Positions 52,796 to 61,500 of a stretch of DNA of 64,000 nucleotides are shown here, one piece after another. Both the position numbers and the translations under genes were made by a program. Positions within the stretch are counted from its first letter, which is position 1. The number at the start of each line of letters is the position of its first letter. Below the pieces are notes generated by a model. It had not been told where the DNA came from, did no database searches, and saw only the letters and a program-made list of their open reading frames with translations. This stretch comes from Sceloporus undulatus (Eukaryota > Chordata > Lepidosauria > Squamata > Phrynosomatidae). The stretch is from positions 182,755,732 through 182,819,731 of the forward strand of contig NC_056523.1 in the NCBI RefSeq assembly GCF_019175285.1, read 5' to 3'.

Positions 52796-54207
52796 GATAA
52801 CATCTGTTCTTTATATTTCATCATTTCACATTTTCCTGTTTTTGGTACAGAATTCCACTGAAATTTGAAGCCAGATGTTCTAAATTTATTAAGAAAAAAA
52901 TGGAGCAATTTAATATCACATTTTCACAACATATTGTGGGTGAACTTGACTTCCATGACTGTTCTAAGATTTTTCATGATTGCAAGCTTCGTATACTTAA
53001 ACAGATAGAATTAAACGAATAAGACAGAAAACATAAATCAGCTGATCTATTAAAGGAATTTAGAATGATTTCTGCAAGATTAAATTGAAAAGATCCATCA
53101 AGTTCTGCTCTGGGTAACATTATGTTTAGACTCTGGTTACATGCTAGATCTAATTGGTTTATTTGAGTATGTATGTATGCTATTTTAATCAGTATGTCGC
53201 TTTTGTCACCATGACAGCCAATTATGATTCTATGATTCTAACAATACAAGGCTAGTATGTACTGGGTGCAGGGGTTACAATTTGGTGCCTTTTGCCAACA
53301 GAAATGTTTTTCTGCCAGTGCCACCCTCTTCCACCAGCAGATCTTAAATATCCACTGACAGAGGAATCTGCCAGAGCAGGTGCTTGCTTAAGACTGAAAA
53401 AGGGGCAGACGAATGGCAGGGCAGGAGGCGAGCTGATCCATATCCAAAATTCCTCCAGCTCAGGAAGAGAGCCACAAATTACAGCAGAAAGTTAGATGAG
53501 GGCAAGGGCAAGGACAGACCTTACTAATTTCTATCCATAATTTCCATCCCCGCTAGGCTGTGAGGCTATAAGCACTGAAAACAAAATAAAGACATCCAAA
53601 TAGTTGATAAATCTGAGTAATTTGTGCACATTGCATTTTCAGTTCTGAGCAGATGATTGTCGATTGTGTGGTTTTTAAAGTCCAAAATAAGTAATAGACT
53701 TTAGATAAATGATTATAAAATACAGGAGTGGCAGCTAACTCCTCAAAGGAAACATGACAACTTTTGCGTTTTTCTTCCAAGATGATGCCTTATTGTAATA
53801 TATAGGAATGCACTGTTGCAAATAAAAATGGTCTGCATTTTACATGTTAGTAAATGGATTAAAACTTGTTTTCTTCAGTTGTGTGACAGGGATATGGCAA
53901 AGGCTATTCATGTTTGTGCTATAATTTGTTCCTTGCTTCATGACCACAAATGAGCCAGTTAATTCAGTCTAACAGATTACGACATTGTATGCTATTATTA
54001 GTTTTTAAACATCTCAATACATGGAAACATTTTGTCACAAGGAACAGACAGGGCAGGTTCTTCCACTGAAAGTTAAACGGCAGAAAACAGCAGTACTTGA
54101 AGTGATTCTGCTGGTTATTGTGGGAGAAGGATACACATGCACATAGCAAATATGAAGATACTATGTATGCTTAGCTGGTGTCATCCTGTCCACATGGGCT
54201 TTACCTT

Positions 54208-54240
54208 CAGCATCTCTCAGGAGTCTCTCAGCAGTTGCTA
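54208..54240 (-). other. Candidate 33-nt internal exon, unit 2
   Basis: The segment is flanked by acceptor 'ctccctcctatag' and donor 'gaag|gtaaag'. If entered in phase 1 it has no stop and reads T-A-E-R-L-L-R-D-A-E in its interior, and it leaves in phase 1. In the inverted copy one residue differs (Asn for Asp). Confidence 0.38.
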
Positions 54241-54597
54241 TAGGAGGGAGAGGTATGAGGAAGAAAGTGAGTTAAGGAAATAGGAAATTGCATGTAAAAT
54301 TAAATAAGCCCCTCACAATTTACCAAGCCCTCCCTCATCACTTTCAGTAATACTCCAGATCTCAGTTATCTCCTCCTGTAATGTTACAGATTGCATACTT
54401 TCATAAAGAGATAAGAAGTCACATGGAGTAGAAGGACAACAAGAAGGCATTGTAGAATGTAATTAAAAATAATGAACTGAAATAACGCTGATATAAACGT
54501 ATGTATGAGATTATAAACATTTGTTGTATCTGAGTCTTTTCACTCAAAAATTAAAAATATCTTTAAAAAAGAGATAAGAAAACAACATAGAAACATA

Positions 54598-55130
54598 TGC
54601 GGGTTATAGACCGCCCGTTTGGGGCGGCCTGTAAGCGGCCCTTTCCCCACCGGATCGGGGCCTCAGCTGCCACAACGGCAGCCTCCGAGACCCCGATCCG
54701 CTGTTTTCCAGGCCACTTCCCCGCGGCCTGGAAACGGGTTCCTTGGGGCTTGAAGCCCCAACGACACTCAGCAGCGGCGGGGAGGAAGAGAAAGGGGCCG
54801 CTTGGCCCCTTTCTCCCTTGCGTCGCTGGCGCAGCTGTCTAAAGGCTGCGCCAGTGATGCAAACTGCAAAAGGAGCTCCGTTTCGGAGCTCCTTCTCACG
54901 CCGCGGAAAGGCCACACTAGGCGCCCTCGCACGGTGCGATGATGTCACATCCGTGCCGCCCCGTTTGGAGGTGGTGTGTTCGTGACGTCGTAATGGCGGT
55001 GCCGTGTACATAGGGCGCCGCCATTTTGTACGGACTGGGTCCGTACTAGGGTTAGGTGCGTGTGTAAGGCATGCACTTAACCCTAGTACGTCTCCAGGAT
55101 GTATTTTACGTTCGTATGTAACGGGCCATA
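54598..55130. mobile_element. GC-rich foldback MITE, present only in unit 2
   Basis: About 530 bp of strongly GC-rich sequence in AT-rich surroundings. Ends are 'gcgggttatagac' and the complement of 'gcccgttacatac'. The flanking 'ata' or 'cata' is duplicated. The interior is a chain of hairpins ('cggatcggggcctc' with its complement, 'ggctgcgccag' with 'ctggcgcagc', 'gtacggact' with 'gtccgtac', 'ctagggttaggtgc' with 'gcacttaaccctag'). Empty sites in unit 1 (about 48,010) and the inverted copy (about 56,475) confirm the boundaries. Confidence 0.88.
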
Positions 55131-55931
55131 GATTCATAGAATCCTAGAGATGGAAGAGACCTCAGAGGCCGTCCAGTCCAACCCCAGACAACCAAAGCAC
55201 CTCTGACAGATGGCCATCCAGCCTCTGTTTAAAGACCTCCAAAGAAGGAGTTTTTGTTTAACACCCCCCCCCCCAGAAGGAGACTCCAAAGAAGGAGACA
55301 TCTGAAGACATAAGATTACAATTTATTTTCATGTACAGAGAATGGATTTCCATACTATGAACACATTTCTGTACAGTCCATTGATCAATATGGAAGCTGT
55401 GAATGAGAGTCTGAGATTCTGTAACAATGAAATGAAAATGGTTGCTCAATGGCTGGCCCCCTTTGGGAGAAATGATAATTTCCTGGCACAATGGAATTCT
55501 TACTGGGAATGTTAAATCACAGCCACAACTGTGGATCCTTAACCAAAATATAACCCCATCTTCTGTTGCTTTAAATGAATTGAAATTCCCAATGAAGACC
55601 GAAAATAATACACCACAGTGGTTAGACTAGTACTCAGAAGATTGGTTCCGATCCCAGTTCAGCTATAAGCCTCTCTCAGGGATGCTGGCTATTCTCTCAC
55701 CTGACTCAGAGGATTGTGTCAAGGATAAAATGAAGGGTAGGGAGAAAAACTCAGTATGTCTCCTGAATTTCTTGAAGAAAGGGCTGGGAGGTAAAGGCAT
55801 AAACACAAACATTTCACATTGTTAAGCTAATCTATTCCTTTGGCCAGTTTGAAAACAAAATTGTGTCCAGTGATGCTTACCAGAATGAGTGCGAGACTCT
55901 TCAGGAGAGGCTGAACCTGAATAAAAAGACA

Positions 55932-56031
55932 NNNNNNNNNNNNNNNNNNNNNNNNNNNNNNNNNNNNNNNNNNNNNNNNNNNNNNNNNNNNNNNNNNNNN
56001 NNNNNNNNNNNNNNNNNNNNNNNNNNNNNNN
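55932..56031. other. Assembly gap (100 N) between unit 2 and the inverted copy
   Basis: The turn from direct to inverted orientation happens inside this gap. Confidence 0.95.
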
Positions 56032-56848
56032 AGCAACAGAAGATGGGGTTATATTTGGGTTAGGGATCCACAGTTGTGACTGTTATTTAACATTCCCAGT
56101 AAGAATTCCAGCATGCCAGGAAAATATCAGTTCTCCCGAATGGGGCCAACCATTGGGCAATGGAAATTAAATTTTCATTTCATTATTACATAATCTCAGA
56201 CTCTCATTCACAGCTTCCGTACTGATCCATGGACTGTACAGAAATGTGTTCATAGTATGGAAATCCATTCTCTGTACATGAATATAAATTGTAATCTTAC
56301 GTCTTCAGTTGTCTCCTTCTTTGGAGTGTCCTTTTGGGGGGTATACAAAAACTCTCCTTCTTTGGAGGTCTTTAAACAGAGGCTGAATGTCCATCTGTCA
56401 GGGGTGAGTTGGTTGTCTGGGGTTGGACTGGACGGCTTCTGAGGTCTCTTCCAGCTCTAGGATTCAATGAATCTATGTTTCTATGTTGTTTTCTTATCTT
56501 TTTTAAAAATATATTTTTAATTTTTTGAGTGTAAAGACACAGATACAACAAATGTTTATAATCTCATACATACATTCATATCATCATTATTTCAGTTCAT
56601 TATTTCTAATTACATTCTACAACGTCTTCTTGTTGTCCTTCTACTCCATGTGACTTCTTATCTCTTTATGAAAGTGTGCGATCTGTAACATTACAGGAGG
56701 AGATAACTGAGACCTGGCACTGGTCTATGGAGCATTACTGAAAGTGATGAGGGAGAGCTTGGTAAATTGTGAGGGGCTTATTTAACTTTACATGCATTTT
56801 CCTATTTCCTCAACTCACTTTCTTCCTCATACCTCTCCCTCCTATAGC

Positions 56849-56881
56849 AACTGCTGAGAGACTCCTGAGAAATGCTGAAGG
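56849..56881 (+). other. Candidate 33-nt internal exon, inverted copy
   Basis: Same segment as at 54,208-54,240 on the opposite strand, with the same acceptor and donor. Confidence 0.38.
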
Positions 56882-57208
56882 TAAAGCCCATGTGGACAGG
56901 ATGACACCAGCTAAGCATACACAGGATCTTCATATTTTATATGTGCATGTGTATCCTTCTCCCACAATAACCAGTAGAATCACTTCAAGTACTGCTGTTT
57001 TCTGCCGTATAACTTTCCGTGGAAGAACCTGCCCTATTTGTTCCTTGTGACAAAATGTTTTCATGTGATGAGATATTTAAAAACTAATAATAGCATACAA
57101 TGTTGTAATCTGTTAGACTGAATTAACTGGCTCATTTGTGGTCATGAAGCAAGGAACAAAGTATAGTACAAACATGAATAGCCTTTGCCATATCCCTGTC
57201 ACATAACT

Positions 57209-57260
57209 AGGAGCCCTGGTGGCGCAGTGATTAAATGCCTGTACTGCAGCCATTCACTCA
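57209..57260 (+). mobile_element. SINE (second family), inverted copy, cut by a gap
   Basis: 'ggagccctggtggcgcagtg' is the SINE head seen at 47,283. The element continues into the 25-N gap at 57,261-57,285. Confidence 0.88.
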
Positions 57261-57285
57261 NNNNNNNNNNNNNNNNNNNNNNNNN

Positions 57286-57841
57286 GTTTTGGAATTTTAA
57301 TGGTTTTAGTAATTCTTTGGAATGTTAGCTTTGTTCTCTTCTAATAGCAATAGGAATCTTATCTTTGTGGCCACTGGTCTAGAGGAATATGACAGCCGTT
57401 CTTTATTAAGTCAACTATTGTTGTGTATCTACCTATTTTTTACCCATGCCCCATCCCCACTGCTCATCAATAGATTGAGGAGGGGAACAACAATAAATCA
57501 TTACATAATATCCGCGAGGTATCAAAACCCTATATATTAAAATCTATTATAAATTACTTTTTAAAACAATAATTTAAACGTAAGCTGGATAGACGTAATG
57601 ACGAGACTGTGGTCTTTTACTGCTGAGACCAACTCAGCCATTATTATCAAGCCAATGAATCTCTACTAATTAGTTCATTGGCAGTCTGGGGACAGGTGTG
57701 TGGTGACTGAAGAAAATATCTCTGGGATCACATACACGTCGAAATAATCCCGGCTTACACATTTTTTTAAAGTCTTACACTTCCCAAATAGCAAACTTTG
57801 CTTTTCTCTTTTATATAAGGGACACCATTTTGCTATCCATT
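57286..57841. other. Unassigned stretch right of the duplication
   Basis: AT-rich sequence with no match to the units and no gene that I can support. Confidence 0.5.
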
Positions 57842-57925
57842 GTATTTAATAAGACTTGCGCATCCATGGATTTTGTTCTTTACTATGGGGTCCCGGAACC
57901 AACCCCAGTGGGGATACAAAGACTT
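57842..57925. mobile_element. Tigger-like MITE fragment
   Basis: 'atggattttgttctttacta' and 'ggggtcccggaaccaacccc' followed by 'ggggatac...tgta' resemble the right end of a Tigger-type element with form GGGTCCxGGAAC and TACCGAGGG. Diverged. Confidence 0.5.
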
Positions 57926-58104
57926 GCTGTAGAAAACATGGGGATTAGGACACAGGGCCATTGTAAGAACATATTTGCTTTGCTTGTAGCAAAGAAAAGA
58001 TGGCGCCCCTCACGTTCTATGGATCTCACCTCAATACGGCAAGGAAGCAGTGCCTTCCAACATACCTGAGGAGGAATCTGTTTTTTTTAGGGATTGCATT
58101 CCCA

Positions 58105-58680
58105 GGCTATGCGTACACCACATAATTTCTTTCGTTTCCAAGAAGCAGGAATGATCAGGGCTCTCGGGCCAAAAATCTGGGTCAGGGGGCTTCTTCATCT
58201 AAATGGATTCAGTCTAAGATAGTTCCTTTGTCACCTTCTGGGACCACCATGGTATTCGATTTATGCTCCACCGATTCAGATTGTGAGGGGCCTGAATCTG
58301 ATCGTGACCTCACTCCACCTAATCCCGAGTGGTCCTGAAGGTGACGCGGAAGCTATCTTAGATTGAAGCAATGTATGGTTCTTTGTACTCAGTGATGTCT
58401 ATCGAATTCCTTTCCACAACTTAGACAAAGGGTGTGCCTAAGCCTTCCTGGAACTTGGGAATCTGGCATCATTTCAGTTTGAGATTTGAGGTGTCTCCAG
58501 TAAACTTTATCTAGAGGTAGCCTTCAGACCAGATAAGAAACAGCTTGTCATGTCCCCGGAACGAGAGTTGCTCAGACTTTTTTGCCAGATTTTCTTGAAA
58601 GGTTTCTCTTTTATGTGCTATGCTGTGTTGCATGGATTTTCTTTAGTCCCTTCTACCCATAAGGGTGAGCAATAAACAAC
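58105..58680 (+). other. Unidentified transcript-like 3' segment
   Basis: An open stretch about 58,180-58,338 reads SKWIQSKIVPLSPSG then TTMVFDLCSTDSDCEGPESD and RDLTPPNPEWS before TGA. About 330 bp later comes AATAAA (58,670-58,675). The composition (acidic Ser/Asp then Pro) looks protein-like. I do not recognise the family, and the upstream frame does not continue cleanly. It could be a pseudogene, a retroposed 3' end, or repeat. Confidence 0.25.
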
Positions 58681-59039
58681 TGTGCCAGAATTAGAGTAAC
58701 CCTTGCTGTCTTGACCCTGATCAGGATCTGTTTGCTTCAAGAATTTAATTTATGTCCTCTTAACGGGCCTGATTTGCTGGGACAGGCATGGATAATCTGC
58801 GGTCATCCCTAGGTTCGGGCAGCTCTGGCCTGGAAAAGAACTCCACTTTCTCTCTCTTCTCTTTTCTCCACTTTTCTTTGGTTTTTACCTCCATTGATGT
58901 GAACAGGAGTTTTGAAGTACAAAAGTAGCTTGCACCCCCATTAACTCAGCAAGGAAGAAAGAATAGGAGGAGGGGATAATGCGAGCAACAAGGAGATGAG
59001 AAGCCGGGAATGAACTCTTGCCCTTTCCTGTAAGGCATG

Positions 59040-59700
59040 GGCCAAGAAAATCTGCAGCCTGCCCTGCCTTATGTCTTCGACTTCTCCAATAACCTTTACT
59101 ATTTTAATGACATTCAGATGTTTGCTTGGCTACCTTTTGCACCCCAGTTTTGATCTGTTGAAATCTGGCTGTATCTTCGACATGATCCTCAATGTTGATG
59201 AGGTTGGTGGCTTGCACTTGTAAACCACAACCTTGCCAAATTCGAATGACCAGTACATACTCTGAAAAAGGCTGGACTGGACGGGCATCGTTCCCTCCGG
59301 CAGCCAAACCCAGGAAAACCTTAGGTTTCTTTTATACGGCGCACGGCACACTCATGAGTGGCCCCATTGGCATTGCCGGTGAAGTACATGACACACCGCG
59401 ACATGTTACACCTGGCATCCCTTACTTCAAGGATGCGCGTGCCCATATGGACAGGACGCCACCATGATTGCCGCGCCGGTTCATGCTCGGTTAGGAACTG
59501 TTCGGTTGGTGCATTGTCCCCTTAACCCTAGTCTCCTGCCAGCATGCACTTCAGGGATCCGTTTTGTCTCCGGGATCACCGTTAACGATGACTTTTTTAA
59601 ACTTACTTTAATTTCATCCAAGGGAGTGACACCATTCACATTCAAGACCACTATTTAACAGGTTTACAATCGCATTTCTCAAACTGATTGCAACCCGACC
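59040..59700. other. Unidentified CpG-richer block
   Basis: CpG dinucleotides are unusually common at 59,280-59,600 for this window. The plus frame 59,192-59,467 (91 codons) and minus frames have no domain I recognise. It may be a decayed mobile element. Confidence 0.3.
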
Positions 59701-59914
59701 TCTGTTGTCTGGATGCCTAAAAACCCGCCACCACCTACCTAATCACGGAACAATGAAGACCAAGCAAAATCCCATATCACCCCAAAGAGCTAAAAGTGTC
59801 TAAAATTCTTCATAAGCCACTGTCACCCCGCGCTTATATCGCATTCTGCCAGAGAGAACAACTAGTCAAAAGTCCGTGGCAGGGTGTGCACCGTAAAAAT
59901 CGTGAAGTTTGATA

Positions 59915-60115
59915 TCACTTTATACTACCATTGGCCTACACTCTGCAGAATCCTGGGATTTGTAGTTTTGTGAGTCGGCCACACACACTTTTGCAAAAAG
60001 GGCTAAAGCTCTTATAAACCCTAAATCCCGGCTTCCATAGATTGAGCTATCCACACCTTAATGTGGTTTTGTCAAACAGCATTATTTCTTCCATATGTGA
60101 TGCATACCTAAGAAG
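59915..60115. mobile_element. MITE family M2, copy 4 (diverged)
   Basis: 'gcagaatcctgggatttgta' in the middle and 'tttgtcaaacagcattattt' towards the right follow the M2 order. Confidence 0.65.
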
Positions 60116-60389
60116 CAAGTCTCACACAAGGTGATCATATCTCCTATTTACAGAGGATGGTCTTTTATTCGTCTTTTATTCCAGGGGACTAAAATCAAAT
60201 AAGTGGTTTAATTAGGTGATCATTTGAGATTTCTGGTGGTTCTCTTTGACAAAAATTTCCCCAAATGTCACATATAACGTTCTTCTCAAACTGGCTGGGG
60301 GAAAATGATTATTTATTTTTTAAAATGTTGGCAAAACATCTTTTGGACATATGCTGTCTCATAATGACCATTAAATGTGTTTGAACAGT

Positions 60390-61500
60390 GTAGCTAGACA
60401 GACAGAGATGGATAGATAGGTAGCAGGGATTTGATAATGTATTGCTAGCAATTAAACAAGTTTGATAGATTGTTACTAATTTTATTTGTTCTTTTTTTGG
60501 GAGATTGGTTGTTGGTAGGGATTTATTTATTTTGTCATTGCTGAATTCTTTCCTACCCATATGGGATGGTGAAAAGCTGAGTTTTCTTTTTAAAAGTTAA
60601 TATGGAAATACTCTTAAAATGGTGATTTGAACCAATAATTCATTGAGCATATATATGGCTAAAAATATTCTGCAAACAGACAGAAAGACAGACGGATTAG
60701 ATGTATCTAAAATAGGTAGATAGATAGGATAGATAGATAGATAGATAGATAGATAGGATAGATAGCATCATGCAGAATCTTTATAGGTGCTTGGATAATG
60801 AATGTACGTTAACTGTATTTTGACTATATTCTGTAATAATTATATTGTTCTTCTTGGGTATTAAGGATTTATTTTACCTATGATTGCTAACACTTTCCTC
60901 TTCAGAAATAGGTTTAAAATAAAAAGTCCTGCCGAGGCTAGGGTGACTTGGAAGTCCATCATCCCTAGGGTTCACCGTGACTTGAAGCTGACTTGTTGCC
61001 AGTTTAACAACAAGCGAAATCTAAATTGGTTGACATTCCCTCATTTGTGGGCAATCTATGTCCTAGTAACAGGCACTATATGTGTCTGGATCGATAGACA
61101 GACAAAATCGACAGGGACAAATATCTGATTAGATAGACAGATTATTTATAGGTGATTTGATAATGTATGTACATGACTGTTATTTGAGCATTGTTACAAT
61201 TATACTGTCCTTTTTTGGGTTGTAGGGATTCTTATTATTGCTGAATTCTTCCCAAACAGGGTAGAAAAACGGAATTTATATTTTAAGAAAGTAAAATATA
61301 ATAATGTAAATGTTGAAAACCGTTCATTAAACATATAATGGCTAAAATAGACTATATAGATAGTTAATAGATTATTTATGCACATAGTTGTATGTGATAA
61401 TGTATTAAAATTTATTAATTTGGGGGAGCCGGAGTGGTAGGATTAATTTGCTTGTTATCACTGAATTTGACTAATAAAGTAAAAGAACAAATCAGGCGAA
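60390..61500. repeat. Imperfect tandem array, about 360-bp period, with GATA/GACA cores
   Basis: The landmark 'ttgataatgtat' (or close variant) recurs at about 60,428, 60,789, 61,152 and 61,390. Each is preceded by GATA/GACA repeats, and the first three are followed 70-110 bp later by 'tttgggta...ggatt' and 'attgctgaattctt'-like sequence. Copies are well diverged. A GATAG microsatellite (60,717-60,762) marks the second unit. Confidence 0.7.

Larger units (their letters stand above)
48791..55931. repeat. Segmental duplication, unit 2
   Basis: Direct copy of unit 1 with a gap at 52,697-52,795. The junction between units carries a short tandem duplication of 'gaacctgaataaaaagaca' (about 48,766-48,810). 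Unit 2 has a GC-rich foldback element at 54,598-55,130 that unit 1 and the inverted copy lack. It also lacks the SINE found in those copies. Confidence 0.92.
56032..57260 (-). repeat. Segmental duplication, inverted partial copy
   Basis: This is the complement of unit 1 from about 48,440 down to 47,230. By eye it is nearly identical to unit 1 apart from single-base losses, and clearly closer to unit 1 than to unit 2. It is bounded by gaps at both ends (55,932-56,031 and 57,261-57,285). Confidence 0.92.

Noticed and set aside
38322-57260. Retroviral or other virus-like provirus as the cause of the duplication
   Set aside because: No gag, pol, env or capsid-like coding remnant was seen. The units are 7-10 kb of mixed host and repeat DNA, best explained by segmental duplication or assembly error.
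59192-59467. 91-codon frame as a gene
   Set aside because: No recognised domain, frames overlap on both strands, and no splice or regulatory context.
33781-61500. CRISPR-like array or a bacterial defence system
   Set aside because: All repeat arrays here are eukaryotic micro-, mini- or telomere-like satellites without unique equal-length spacers, and the window is vertebrate DNA.
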